Shown one piece after another: positions 47,578 through 56,971 of a stretch of DNA of 64,000 nucleotides. Made by a program: the position numbers and the translations under genes. Positions within the stretch are counted from its first letter, which is position 1. Every line of letters begins with the position of its first letter. The notes under the pieces are model-generated. The model ran no database searches. It was not told where the DNA came from and saw only the letters and a list, made by a program, of their open reading frames with translations. Source of the stretch: Polynucleobacter sp. AP-Sving-400A-A2 (GTDB lineage Bacteria; Pseudomonadota; Gammaproteobacteria; Burkholderiales; Burkholderiaceae); assembly GCF_018688155.1 (NCBI RefSeq), contig NZ_CP061312.1, forward strand, positions 496,001 through 560,000, written 5' to 3'.

Positions 47578-49152
47578 TTAGTTGCCGCTAAAGCTTCTGC
47601 GTTGACCGCCAGTTTTGGGTTTACCAAAACGTGGACCAGCGGACGGACGTGAGTCACCCGAGCGATTGCCGCCAGCAGGACGTGAGTCACCAGAGCGCGC
47701 AGGGCGTGAATCAGCAAAACGATTAGCGCCAGCAGGGCGTGAATCACCCGATGGACGGGAGTCACCTGCAGGACGTGAATCGCTAGAGCGAGATTCAAAA
47801 TGATTGCCTGAGCGATTACCGCCGCCGCCACCAGAGCGAGACTCTGAGCGAGCACCAGATCCATAACGACCACCACCGCCACCACCACCAGAGCGATTGC
47901 CACCACCAAAGCCACCGCCAGAACGACCACCACCTGGGCGACCGCCACCACCACCAAAGCTAGGCTTGGCTTGTGGCTCGAGGCCAGCAATGACTGAAGC
48001 AACAATGTCTTGCTGTGTAAAGCGTTCGATATTACGAATCTTGGCGCGATCACGATGTTCAACCAAAGTGATAGCAACACCATTGCGACCAGCGCGACCT
48101 GTACGACCGATGCGGTGCGTATAGTCTTCCGGTTTCATTGGCAAGCCAAAGTTAATTACATGGCTAATACGTGGCACATCAATACCGCGAGCTGCTACGT
48201 CAGTTGCAACCAAAATCTTGGTGTGACCTTTACGCAGTGACTCAAGACGACGCATACGTACAGCCTGAGGCATAGCACCATGCAAGGCGCTAGCTTCGTA
48301 GCCGTTAGCGCGTAAGGTGTCAGCAATTTTTTCACTTTCAATTTGAGTGCTTGCAAAAACTACCGCTTGATCCAAAGAGGCATCAGCCAAAATGTGCTCG
48401 AGCAATTTATGCTTGTGTGACATGCTGTCAGCCCAGTGCAACTTCTGTTCAATGTTTGCGTGCTTTTCGCCAGCATGAGCCAGCTCAATGCGCTTAGCGT
48501 TAGTAGTCAACTCATTAGCTAAAGACATAATCTTTGGCGCAAAAGTTGCGGAGAACATCAAAGTTTGGGTACGACTAGCGCAACGCTTGTCAATTGCCTC
48601 GAGGTCATCGGCAAATCCCATGTCGAGCATACGATCTGCTTCGTCAATGACAAGTTGCTTTACATCATCTAAGCGAATTGCTTTGCTGTCGGTCAGGTCA
48701 AGTAAACGACCAGGAGTTGCAACAACTAACAATGCACCTTTCAGTGCTTGGATTTGCTTGCCGTAAGGCATGCCACCCATGACGGTTGCAATACGAATGC
48801 CTTTCATGCCGCGAACTAAGTTCACTGCATCAGCGGCAACTTGTTGCGCTAATTCACGAGTAGGGCAGAGCACTAGTACTTTAGGTTGTGCGCGTCCTGG
48901 TACAGGTGAGCCGTTTGGATTGTCTTCAATGAGTTGATTAATCAAAGGCAATAAGAAGGCTGCGGTTTTACCGCTACCAGTTTGGCTGCTAACCAATAAG
49001 TCACCACCAGCAAGGGCGGCAGGAATAACCTGAGCTTGTACTTCGGTAGCTTGGGTGTATCCCAGTTCAGCAACGTTTTTAAGGAGTGGCGCCGCAAGGG
49101 CGAAAGTCTGGAATTCAGTTCCGGCGGGATTGGTTTCTTTAGAAAAAGTCAT
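47578..49152 (-). CDS. rhlE: DEAD-box RNA helicase, RhlE type
   Basis: ATP-dependent RNA helicase of 524 residues. Core motifs: Q motif region GYTQATEVQAQVIP, Walker A SSQTGSGKT, DEAD box in VIDEADRMLDMGF, SAT in MFSATF, and RIGRTGRAGRNG. The last 120 or so residues are an RGG-like, glycine-, serine- and arginine-rich tail. ATG 49152 begins MTFSKETNPAGTEFQTFAL, as in the family; a start at 49230 would add 26 residues encoded by three leader hairpins. It is followed by ubiC. Confidence 0.93.
   Translation of the reverse strand: MTFSKETNPAGTEFQTFALAAPLLKNVAELGYTQATEVQAQVIPAALAGGDLLVSSQTGSGKTAAFLLPLINQLIEDNPNGSPVPGRAQPKVLVLCPTRELAQQVAADAVNLVRGMKGIRIATVMGGMPYGKQIQALKGALLVVATPGRLLDLTDSKAIRLDDVKQLVIDEADRMLDMGFADDLEAIDKRCASRTQTLMFSATFAPKIMSLANELTTNAKRIELAHAGEKHANIEQKLHWADSMSHKHKLLEHILADASLDQAVVFASTQIESEKIADTLRANGYEASALHGAMPQAVRMRRLESLRKGHTKILVATDVAARGIDVPRISHVINFGLPMKPEDYTHRIGRTGRAGRNGVAITLVEHRDRAKIRNIERFTQQDIVASVIAGLEPQAKPSFGGGGGRPGGGRSGGGFGGGNRSGGGGGGGRYGSGARSESRSGGGGGNRSGNHFESRSSDSRPAGDSRPSGDSRPAGANRFADSRPARSGDSRPAGGNRSGDSRPSAGPRFGKPKTGGQRRSFSGN
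47644..47781 (-). repeat. Six-copy DSRP-type coding repeat in the rhlE tail
   Basis: The C-terminal tail has six DSRP units (tail order DSRPAG, DSRPSG, DSRPAG, DSRPAR, DSRPAG, DSRPSA) within 46 residues, encoded by similar DNA repeats. Upstream of it, about 47800-47950, a glycine-rich segment is similarly repetitive. Such tails bind RNA without sequence specificity and their repeat number often varies between strains. Confidence 0.75.
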
Positions 49153-49160
49153 GCTATTAC

Positions 49161-49238
49161 ACATCCCGTTAATGGGATGTCTCCGTGTATACACTCTCTG
49201 TTTTTTATTGAGTGTGATGGTCAAAGGCATCGACCATC
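49161..49238 (-). promoter_or_regulatory. Three consecutive hairpins in the rhlE leader
   Basis: In the rhlE transcript three perfect stems occur back to back: GATGGTC/GACCATC (49238-49216), ACACTC/GAGTGT (49215-49191) and ACATCCC/GGGATGT (49180-49161). The last ends eight bases before the start codon and buries the only SD-like GGGA. This suggests structure-dependent control of helicase synthesis, possibly by cold or by RhlE itself. Confidence 0.55.
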
Positions 49239-49403
49239 AGACAGGCGGCAGCGCGTTTTGTAAATTCGGTGTTTATGACTTCTAAACGATACGCTGAAAT
49301 ATAGCTGGGGGGCGATGAATCAAATTGCTTTAAAAAGCCTCTTATTATGGCATTTTAAGAAGCTTATTACAAGGGTTTTCCCGAATTTAATTATGATCAG
49401 GTG

Positions 49404-50072
49404 ATGAACTGGTTTATTTCGCCCTCAAGCGTGGGCATTGTTGATTTCCCCACATACTTAGTTGGCGTCATTTTTACGATCTTATTTCCCGGCCCAAATT
49501 CTTTATATGTCTTGGCGATTGCTTCGGTTAAGGGGTGGCGTGCTGGCGCGTGGGCAACAGTAGGTATCTTTATTGGCGACGCTATCTTGATGATGGGGGT
49601 CGCTTTAGGCGCAGCAACTTTACTCAACTCATCGCCATCCACATTCAACTTCTTGCGTATGCTTGGTGCCGCTTATTTAGCGTATATGGGGTATGGCTTT
49701 ATTCGGGGTGGCCTCGCACGATGGTATGGCACACAAGTACTGGTATCAGGAGATGGCCGGTCTGGTTATTTCAATACCCTTCATCCAGCAATAGCTGCAC
49801 TGACTCTATCCTTAACTAATCCTAAGGCAATCTTTTTCTTCGTCTCATTCTTTACGCAGTTTATTCAAGCAGAGTATGCGTATCCAGTGCATGCCTTTTT
49901 GTACCTAGCTTTGGTATTGCAAATAGTGAGCATGACCTATTTGATAAGCCTCATTTGTGCTGGGCAATTTTTTCTCAGCTTTTTTAATCAGCATCGACAT
50001 TACGCTGCAGCCCTCTGGTTTCTGGTGGGGACTCTGCTAATAGGCTTTGCTGGCAAGCTACTACTCTATTGA
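49404..50072 (+). CDS. LysE-family amino acid exporter (LeuE-like)
   Basis: Inner-membrane exporter of 222 residues with six hydrophobic segments. The family start block PGPNSLYVLAIASVKGWRAGAWATVGIFIGD and the LTNPKAIFFFVSFFTQF block of the fourth helix are present; the closest well-known type is LeuE (leucine export). ATG 49404 follows an in-frame GTG 49401, and neither has a well-spaced ribosome-binding site. Substrate is not certain. Confidence 0.85.
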   Translation: MNWFISPSSVGIVDFPTYLVGVIFTILFPGPNSLYVLAIASVKGWRAGAWATVGIFIGDAILMMGVALGAATLLNSSPSTFNFLRMLGAAYLAYMGYGFIRGGLARWYGTQVLVSGDGRSGYFNTLHPAIAALTLSLTNPKAIFFFVSFFTQFIQAEYAYPVHAFLYLALVLQIVSMTYLISLICAGQFFLSFFNQHRHYAAALWFLVGTLLIGFAGKLLLY

Positions 50073-50089
50073 TAAGTTTCGCTTGGCCA

Positions 50090-51493
50090 TTATTTGAGCC
50101 ATCGCAACAGGCGCTCAATACCTTTGCCGTAGGGTGGTCTTGCCAATTGAGTGCCGCGTAAAAAATGAAGACCAAAGAAGCCTCGCACCTCCAAAACAGA
50201 TTTGCGATGGCTAAACAACTCAAAACCTGCTTTGCCGTGATAGGCGCCCATACCGCTTGCGCCGATGCCACCAAATGGGAGATCTTCTACGGCTGCATGT
50301 AGCAAAGTGTCATTGATCGTTACGCCGCCAGAGCGAGTTTCATTCAGAATGCGCTTCATTGCTTCTTTATTCTTGCCAAACCAATATAGGGCTAATGGCA
50401 TTGGACGATGATTGATGTAGCGAATGGTGGAGTCGATATCGTGCATTGTCACGATTGGCAGAATGGGACCAAATACCTCTTCTTGCATGATGAGGGCATC
50501 CTCAGAAACATTGCGGAGAGCTACCGGGGTGAATGGCAATTCAATATTGTTAGCGGAGGGAATGAGTCGGATAACTTGTGCGCCGCGATCCACAGCATCT
50601 TGAACGAGTTGATGCCAACGTGCGAGTTGATGCTCGTCAATGGCGCTAGTGAATTCTGCTGGATTAGAGAATTGTTTTTGGGCTGCATTCTGTAACTCTT
50701 GAACAAATGCATCGCAATCGCTTGCGTGAACCACTACGTAGTCAGGTGCAATACAAGTCTGACCACTGTTCACTAGCTTGCCGTAAGCAATGCTAGCGGC
50801 AGCATCTTTAAGATTGGCTGAAGGGTCAACAATCGCCGGTGATTTTCCACCAAGCTCTAATGTAATTGGAGTCAGGTGATCTGCAGCTGCGCGCATAACC
50901 TTCTTACCAATGTTTCCTGAGCCAGTAAAAAAGAGGTGATCAAAGGGAAGCGCAGCAAAAGGCTCTGCAACTTCAGTGCCACCAACGCTGACGCAAAATT
51001 CGCTCGGGTGAAAATATTCTTGAATCAAGGTCGCCAAGAATCCAGAGGTACGTGAACTTCTTTCCGAAGGCTTGAGCCAGACACGGTTACCCGCTGCAAA
51101 GGCAGCAATGGCTGGGACAAGTGCTAGCTGCACTGGGTAGTTCCAAGGACTCATGATGCCCACGACTCCCATCGACTGCATTTGAGTCCAAGCTTGAGAT
51201 GAGCCTAAAAATCCTGGTGTTGATACTAGCTGAGGCTTCATCCACTCTTTGAGGTGCTTGCGGACATGTTTGCAAGCCTGATAAATCATCTGAAACTCAA
51301 GTAAACGGCTCTCAATGGGGTTCCGATTGCCGAAATCCGCAGCCAAGACTTTGCAGATCTTGTCTTCATTGGCGGCAATCATCCGCTCAATACGTCCAAT
51401 CCGCTCAAGGCGAACCTGTAGCGTGGGGTTGGGTTCTGAGGCATACGCTGCCTTGATTTCATCTAATTGGAGTGTGAAGCGATTGATCGACAT
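50090..51493 (-). CDS. Aldehyde dehydrogenase, coniferyl-aldehyde dehydrogenase type
   Basis: NAD(P)-dependent aldehyde dehydrogenase of 467 residues. The catalytic cysteine is in NSGQTCIAPDYV and the glutamate in TLELGGKSP; GIMSPWNYPVQL and FTGSGNIGKKV are cofactor loops. The extended SINRFTLQLDEIKAAYASEP start and the C-terminal FSHRKSVL place it in the class III-like coniferyl aldehyde (CalB) group, which may act on aromatic or fatty aldehydes. ATG 51493 was chosen; an upstream ATG at 51562 would overlap the divergent msrA start. Confidence 0.85.
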   Translation of the reverse strand: MSINRFTLQLDEIKAAYASEPNPTLQVRLERIGRIERMIAANEDKICKVLAADFGNRNPIESRLLEFQMIYQACKHVRKHLKEWMKPQLVSTPGFLGSSQAWTQMQSMGVVGIMSPWNYPVQLALVPAIAAFAAGNRVWLKPSERSSRTSGFLATLIQEYFHPSEFCVSVGGTEVAEPFAALPFDHLFFTGSGNIGKKVMRAAADHLTPITLELGGKSPAIVDPSANLKDAAASIAYGKLVNSGQTCIAPDYVVVHASDCDAFVQELQNAAQKQFSNPAEFTSAIDEHQLARWHQLVQDAVDRGAQVIRLIPSANNIELPFTPVALRNVSEDALIMQEEVFGPILPIVTMHDIDSTIRYINHRPMPLALYWFGKNKEAMKRILNETRSGGVTINDTLLHAAVEDLPFGGIGASGMGAYHGKAGFELFSHRKSVLEVRGFFGLHFLRGTQLARPPYGKGIERLLRWLK

Positions 51494-51544
51494 AGGGTTA
51501 TATGGAGGCAAGCAAACGATTGAATAAGGTATTAGGATAAAGCC

Positions 51545-52117
<573 letters not shown>

Positions 52118-52120
52118 ATT

Positions 52121-52756
52121 TTAAGGCGCCAAACGAGTAATGCGCCATTGAGCACCATCAAGTTGATAGTGAATGCGGTCATGCAGGCGTGAAGGACGAC
52201 CTTGCCAGAACTCAATCTCAGTAGGTTTTAGGCGGTATCCACCCCAATGTTCTGGGCGTGGTGGCTTATCTCCAAAGTCTGCTGCGAAACGCTTTTCAGC
52301 TTCCTCCAGAAATTCGCGATTGGGAATCTCGGAGCTTTGTGGTGAAGCCCAGGCGCCAATGCGAGATGCTGCTGGTCGAGAGTGAAAGTATTCATCGCTC
52401 TCGGCAGGGCTAACGCGTTCAACAAGCCCTTTGATGCGAACCTGACGCTCTAGCTCGTGCCAATGAAATAACAAGGCAGCGTGTGGGCGAGCAGTCAGCT
52501 CTTTACCTTTTTGGCTTTCGTAATTAGTAAAGAAGGTGAAGCCAGCACTATCTGCGCCTTTTAGTAAGACAATACGGGCTGATGGATTGCCGGCTGAATC
52601 CGCGGTTGCCAAAGTCATGGAGTTGGGTTCGGGACATTCCGCTTTGACAGCCTGATCAAACCAAACCTGAAATAAATCTAGTGGATTAGATGAAACCTCA
52701 GTCTCTGAAAGCTGGCCGAAGGTATAGTTTTTGCGGAGTTGAGCAATGGAGTCCAT
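52121..52756 (-). CDS. pdxH: Pyridoxine/pyridoxamine 5'-phosphate oxidase
   Basis: FMN enzyme that makes pyridoxal 5'-phosphate. The 211 residues match the family: [66 protein letters not shown] and the C-terminal [18 protein letters not shown] 52756 gives the usual N-terminus ([14 protein letters not shown]) although no good ribosome-binding site precedes it; the longer start at 52792 would overlap the divergent tcdA gene. Confidence 0.95.
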   Translation of the reverse strand: MDSIAQLRKNYTFGQLSETEVSSNPLDLFQVWFDQAVKAECPEPNSMTLATADSAGNPSARIVLLKGADSAGFTFFTNYESQKGKELTARPHAALLFHWHELERQVRIKGLVERVSPAESDEYFHSRPAASRIGAWASPQSSEIPNREFLEEAEKRFAADFGDKPPRPEHWGGYRLKPTEIEFWQGRPSRLHDRIHYQLDGAQWRITRLAP

Positions 52757-52778
52757 TTTTTCAGTATAAAGAGAGTCT

Positions 52779-53528
52779 ATGGCAGAAGACAAGTTAGAAG
52801 ACAGTTTGGGAGATCGTCGTTTTGGGGGTGTAGCTCGTCTATATGGCTCAGAGCTGCGTGAGCGCTTTCGTCATGCAACAGTGGTGGTGGCTGGGTTGGG
52901 CGGAGTGGGATCATGGGCGGCTGAAGCATTAGCTCGCACTGCTATCGGACATCTCGTCCTCATCGATTTTGATCACATCGCTGAAAGCAATACCAATCGA
53001 CAACTGCATGCCTTAGAGGGCGAATATGGCAAGGCAAAAGTACAGGCTATGACTGATCGCATTCGCCAAATTAATCCTGAGATCATGTTGACTGCCCATG
53101 ACGGGTTTTTGGAGCCAGAAAATCTAGATATCTTGATTCCGGAACAGGCAATTGTTTTAGATGCCACAGATTCAGTGCAAACCAAAATTGCTTTGGCCGT
53201 GTGGGCGAACAAAAATGAGCGTGCTTTAGTGATGTGTGGGGCTGCTGGCGGAAAGTCAGACCCGACTTCTGTGCGTTGCGATGATCTTTCTAGAACCGAA
53301 CAAGATGCTTTGCTGGCAAAGGTGCGTCAAGGCCTCCGACAAGATCATGGCTTTTCTAGAAATTTAAAAAGAAAAATAGGTATTCGTGCAATTTACTCGC
53401 ATGAGCCCCGCGCGGGCGCTGCTAGTGGTGGCCTTGCTTGCTCTGGATATGGTTCTACCGTGATGGTCACGGCAGCTTGTGGTTTAGCCGCTGCTGCTGA
53501 AGTTTTAAATCTGATTGCTACTCAGTAA
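52779..53528 (+). CDS. tcdA: tRNA threonylcarbamoyladenosine dehydratase
   Basis: E1-like ATP-dependent enzyme that cyclises t6A37 to ct6A in ANN-reading tRNAs. The 249-residue protein has [18 protein letters not shown], the nucleotide-binding [31 protein letters not shown], and [14 protein letters not shown]. The C-terminal [24 protein letters not shown] is also conserved. It is divergent from pdxH with 22 bases between start codons. Confidence 0.93.
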   Translation: MAEDKLEDSLGDRRFGGVARLYGSELRERFRHATVVVAGLGGVGSWAAEALARTAIGHLVLIDFDHIAESNTNRQLHALEGEYGKAKVQAMTDRIRQINPEIMLTAHDGFLEPENLDILIPEQAIVLDATDSVQTKIALAVWANKNERALVMCGAAGGKSDPTSVRCDDLSRTEQDALLAKVRQGLRQDHGFSRNLKRKIGIRAIYSHEPRAGAASGGLACSGYGSTVMVTAACGLAAAAEVLNLIATQ

Positions 53529-53734
53529 GCCATTCTTTCAAATCCATCTATAAATCCTTAAGGGGAATCCCTGTAGGAAATTACGGATTCTGATGTCATC
53601 CCAAATTTATTAATATCTCATTGAGCCCTCGCTGATGTGAAATGTTCATTTATTGCGCATCACATTTATTCTTTTAAGTACTTTGTGCATTTTCATCCCC
53701 TAGTACAGATGCGCAGTCCTCCCTAGACTTTGCC

Positions 53735-53755
53735 TCGTTGGTGATTTACCAACGA
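53735..53755 (+). promoter_or_regulatory. Hairpin just before the permease ribosome-binding site
   Basis: TCGTTGGT (53735-53742) and ACCAACGA (53748-53755) are perfect complements around GATTT, eight bases upstream of AAAGGAGG. The stem may affect access to the ribosome-binding site or protect the mRNA. The rest of 53529-53734 holds no gene; an ATGTGA/TCACAT pair there is too widely spaced for a Crp site. Confidence 0.5.
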
Positions 53756-53776
53756 CAAATCGAAAGGAGGTCTCTT

Positions 53777-55159
53777 TTGCAGACTGAACAAACTGGTTTA
53801 CAGCGCCACCTCAAAGTGCGGCATATTCGCCTCATGGCTCTGGGGTCCACTATTGGCGTTGGATTATTTCTAGGCTCGGCAAGTGCGATTCAAATCGCAG
53901 GACCTTCAATCTTATTGGGATATCTTCTAGCTGGCATCGTGGCCTTCATCGTGCTTCGCACCTTGGGTGAGATGGCGGTGCATGAACCAGTCGCTGGTTC
54001 ATTTGCGGCTTATGCTAATACCTATGTGGGACCGCTTGCTGGCTATATGGTCGGGTGGGGCTACTGGACCTACTGGATCGTCGTTGGCATAGCTGAAGTC
54101 ACTGCAGTTGGCATTTATATGGGGATTTGGTTTCCTGAGACACCGCAGTGGATTTGGGCTTTGTCTTCCATTGTGATGATGGGCCTGATTAATCTTATTG
54201 CTGTCAAAGTATTTGGTGAGTTTGAGTTTTGGTTTGCTCTCATCAAAGTAGTCGCCATTGTTGCCATGATTGCCTTGGGCTGTTCAGTCATTTTCTTTGG
54301 CTTTACTAATGACTGGAATCCGATTGGACTTGCTAACTTATGGCAACACGGCGGCTTTTTCCCTAATGGCATTAGTGGCATGCTGCTCTCTTTGCAGATG
54401 GTCCTATTTGCGTATGTTGGTATTGAGATGATTGGCTTATCTGCCGGTGAAGCAGAGAACCCACGCAAAACTATTCCGATGGCGATTGATTCATTGGTAT
54501 GGCGCATCCTCATTTTCTACATGGGCGCAATTTTTGTCATCTTAGCGATCTTTCCTTGGAATGAGGTTGGTCAACAAGGCAGTCCATTCGTAGTAATGTT
54601 TGAGCGCATTGGTTTACGTGAAGCTGCCGGAATTATTAACTTTGTAGTCATCACTGCTGCCTTGTCATCTTGCAATGCTGGCATCTTTAGTGGCGGGCGA
54701 CTCCTATACGCACTTTCAGCTAATGGATACGCACCTTCACCATTTGCCAAGTTATCGAGGTATGGCGTTCCACATCTTGCGGTAATGGCTACTGTAGCGG
54801 TTTGTATGACCGGCGTAGTGCTGAACTACTTTGTTCCAGATAAGGCATTCCAATACATCATGGCTGCAGTGACCTTTGTAGGTTTGATGGTGTGGATTGC
54901 AATTTTGATCACACAAATTCAGTTTCGTCGCTCACTGACCAAAGTCCAGGTTGCCGAGTTGGCATATCGCACACCTTGGTGGCCTTATTCCTCGTGGTTC
55001 GCATTGGCATTTATTGCCTTGGTAGTGGTGTTGATGGGCTTTCATGAGGATGCGCGGATTGCCTTGGTATTGGGTCCGTGCTTATTAGGCGTGTATCTCG
55101 CCATGTTCTACATCGTTGGCTTGCATCGCAAAACAAAACTGAGTCGTGAATTCAAATAA
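53777..55159 (+). CDS. Amino acid permease of the APC family (CycA/ProY-like)
   Basis: Proton-coupled amino acid importer of 460 residues and 12 hydrophobic segments. The family opening GLQRHLKVRHIRLMALGSTIGVGLFLGSASAI and FAYVGIEMIGLSAGEAENPRKTIP are typical of the CycA/AroP/ProY group. The start is inferred to be TTG 53777, seven bases after a strong AAAGGAGG; an earlier frame opening lies inside a hairpin. The next gene is alanine dehydrogenase, so D/L-alanine, glycine or D-serine is the likely cargo. Confidence 0.85.
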   Translation: MQTEQTGLQRHLKVRHIRLMALGSTIGVGLFLGSASAIQIAGPSILLGYLLAGIVAFIVLRTLGEMAVHEPVAGSFAAYANTYVGPLAGYMVGWGYWTYWIVVGIAEVTAVGIYMGIWFPETPQWIWALSSIVMMGLINLIAVKVFGEFEFWFALIKVVAIVAMIALGCSVIFFGFTNDWNPIGLANLWQHGGFFPNGISGMLLSLQMVLFAYVGIEMIGLSAGEAENPRKTIPMAIDSLVWRILIFYMGAIFVILAIFPWNEVGQQGSPFVVMFERIGLREAAGIINFVVITAALSSCNAGIFSGGRLLYALSANGYAPSPFAKLSRYGVPHLAVMATVAVCMTGVVLNYFVPDKAFQYIMAAVTFVGLMVWIAILITQIQFRRSLTKVQVAELAYRTPWWPYSSWFALAFIALVVVLMGFHEDARIALVLGPCLLGVYLAMFYIVGLHRKTKLSREFK

Positions 55160-55169
55160 GGAGATATAC

Positions 55170-56288
55170 ATGATTGTTGGCGTACCTCAAGAAGTAAAAA
55201 ATAATGAATTTCGTGTTGGCTTAACCCCGGGTAATGTGAGGGGCTTGTGCAAACAGGGACACTCTGTTTTAGTACAGCGTGGGGCAGGTGAGCAGATTGG
55301 TTTGAGCGATGAGTCCTATCGCTTGGCTGGCGCCACTTTAATCAATAGTGCTGCTGAAGTTTTTACTAAGGCGGAGATGATCGTGAAGGTCAAGGAGCCT
55401 CAGCCTCAAGAATGTGCCATGTTGCGTGAAGATCAACTTCTCTTTACCTATTTACATTTAGCGCCGGATCCACAGCAGACCAAAGCATTACTCGCATCGG
55501 GTGCCAGTTGTATTGCCTATGAAACAGTCACTTCATTTAATGGCGCTTTACCACTTTTGGCTCCGATGAGTGAGGTTGCGGGGAGGATGTCTATACAAGC
55601 GGCTGCTTCGCATCTAGAAAAGACAAATGGAGGGTTAGGAATCTTGATGGCAGGTGTCCCCGGTGTAGCGCCCGCAAAGGTAGTCATATTGGGCGCGGGA
55701 GTAGTAGGTCGTAATGCCCTACAGATGGCTGTTGGTATGGGTGCAGATGTGTGTATCTTCGATCGCAATATCGACTGTTTAAGGCAGATTGACATGCTAT
55801 ATGGCAATCGCGTGAGAACCTTTTACGCTGATTCACTTTTGGTGGAGCTTGAGGTTTGTGAAGCAGACGTGGTGATTGGTGCTGTGTTATTGCCTGGTGC
55901 CGCAGCACCAAAGCTAGTAACACGCGAGATGGTGCGGAAAATGAAAGCGGGTGCAGTAGTAGTGGATGTAGCAATTGACCAAGGTGGTTGTTTTGAGACA
56001 TCAAAAGCTACTACACATACTGATCCTACCTTTATCGTAGATGGTGTGCTGCACTACTGTGTTGCAAATATGCCTGGTGCAGTCGCCAGAACCTCTACTT
56101 TTGCTTTGACAAATGCAACTTATCCATTCATTGAAGCCTTGGCCAATCGAGGTATGGTGAAGGCGCTGTCACATGATCATCATCTGCGAAATGGTTTGAG
56201 TATTCACCGGGGTAAGCTCACATCCGAACCCGTTGCTAAGGCGCAGAAAGTCGACTTTGTGCCGGCAGAAGAATTATTAGTGGCCTAG
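55170..56288 (+). CDS. ald: Alanine dehydrogenase
   Basis: Reversible NAD-dependent deamination of L-alanine to pyruvate and ammonia. The 372-residue length is standard. It begins MIVGVPQEVKNNEFRVGLTP, has the substrate segments KVKEPQPQE and TYLHLAPD, and the NAD-binding VILGAGVVGRNALQMA. AAGGAGA precedes the ATG at 55170. It starts 10 bases after the permease, which points to use of alanine as a carbon and nitrogen source. Confidence 0.94.
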   Translation: MIVGVPQEVKNNEFRVGLTPGNVRGLCKQGHSVLVQRGAGEQIGLSDESYRLAGATLINSAAEVFTKAEMIVKVKEPQPQECAMLREDQLLFTYLHLAPDPQQTKALLASGASCIAYETVTSFNGALPLLAPMSEVAGRMSIQAAASHLEKTNGGLGILMAGVPGVAPAKVVILGAGVVGRNALQMAVGMGADVCIFDRNIDCLRQIDMLYGNRVRTFYADSLLVELEVCEADVVIGAVLLPGAAAPKLVTREMVRKMKAGAVVVDVAIDQGGCFETSKATTHTDPTFIVDGVLHYCVANMPGAVARTSTFALTNATYPFIEALANRGMVKALSHDHHLRNGLSIHRGKLTSEPVAKAQKVDFVPAEELLVA

Positions 56289-56319
56289 TGGTTTCAGTAC
56301 AGTCTTAAAGATTGAATGT

Positions 56320-56349
56320 CTTGGGAGTCGAGGCTCCCAAGCTTTCCTC
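56320..56349 (+). terminator. Probable terminator after ald
   Basis: CTTGGGAG (56320-56327) and CTCCCAAG (56334-56341) form an 8-bp stem with a 6-base loop, followed by the pyrimidine-rich CTTTCCTCT. The T-tract is imperfect, so termination may be partial, leaving read-through into the GDT1-family gene. Confidence 0.6.
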
Positions 56350-56362
56350 TATCATCCTCAGA

Positions 56363-56938
56363 ATGGACTTATCTGCATTAGCACTTTCTACCGGTGTAGT
56401 CGCCCTAGCTGAGATGGGTGATAAAACCCAATTACTTTCTTTGATGTTGGCTGCGCGCTATCCAAAGCAGGCGCTCGCCATTATTGGCGGGATATTCATC
56501 GCGACGATTGCCAATCACGCTTGTGCAGCTTTACTAGGACATTGGCTCACCACTTTTATCAGTACAGATCTTCTCAAGTGGATCTTGGGTTTGAGCTTTT
56601 TAGGAATAGGCCTGTGGCTCTTGGTGCCCGATCATATTGATGATGTAGGCGGATCCAAGGTAACGGATAGAGCCTTTCAGGTGTTCATGCTGACGGTTGG
56701 ACTCTTTTTCTTGGCTGAGATGGGGGATAAGACCCAAATCGCTACGATTGCCTTGGGTGCTAAATACTCTGATGTCTTTGCAGTAACGGTTGGTACTACT
56801 TTAGGGATGATGCTGGCGAATGCCCCAGCAGTTTGGATTGGGCAAAAATTCACTCAACGTATGCCCATTAAGTGGGTGCATGCGGTAGCGGCTGTCACCT
56901 TTATCGCTATTGGTGTTGCCACCCTGATTTGGGCTTAG
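56363..56938 (+). CDS. GDT1/TMEM165 family manganese or calcium exporter
   Basis: UPF0016 membrane protein of 191 residues with six helices in two repeats. Each repeat carries the family cation motif: EMGDKT at residues 17-22 and 119-124. Bacterial homologues export Mn2+ and protect from manganese toxicity. I chose ATG 56363, where the hydrophobic domain starts; an upstream in-frame ATG at 56312 would pass through the terminator hairpin. No yybP-ykoY manganese riboswitch was seen in the short leader. Confidence 0.88.
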   Translation: MDLSALALSTGVVALAEMGDKTQLLSLMLAARYPKQALAIIGGIFIATIANHACAALLGHWLTTFISTDLLKWILGLSFLGIGLWLLVPDHIDDVGGSKVTDRAFQVFMLTVGLFFLAEMGDKTQIATIALGAKYSDVFAVTVGTTLGMMLANAPAVWIGQKFTQRMPIKWVHAVAAVTFIAIGVATLIWA

Positions 56939-56971
56939 GTCGAATTTCCCTATGGGGCTTAAAATTGAGCT

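Noticed and set aside
47523..48083. A 186-codon minus-strand frame overlapping the rhlE tail
   Set aside because: It is a valine- and alanine-rich shadow of the repetitive glycine/serine/arginine coding sequence in another frame.
53529..53776. Glycine riboswitch or Crp site before the alanine permease
   Set aside because: No tandem glycine aptamer motif is present, and the TGTGA/TCACA-like pair is separated by about 19 bases, too far for a Crp dimer site.
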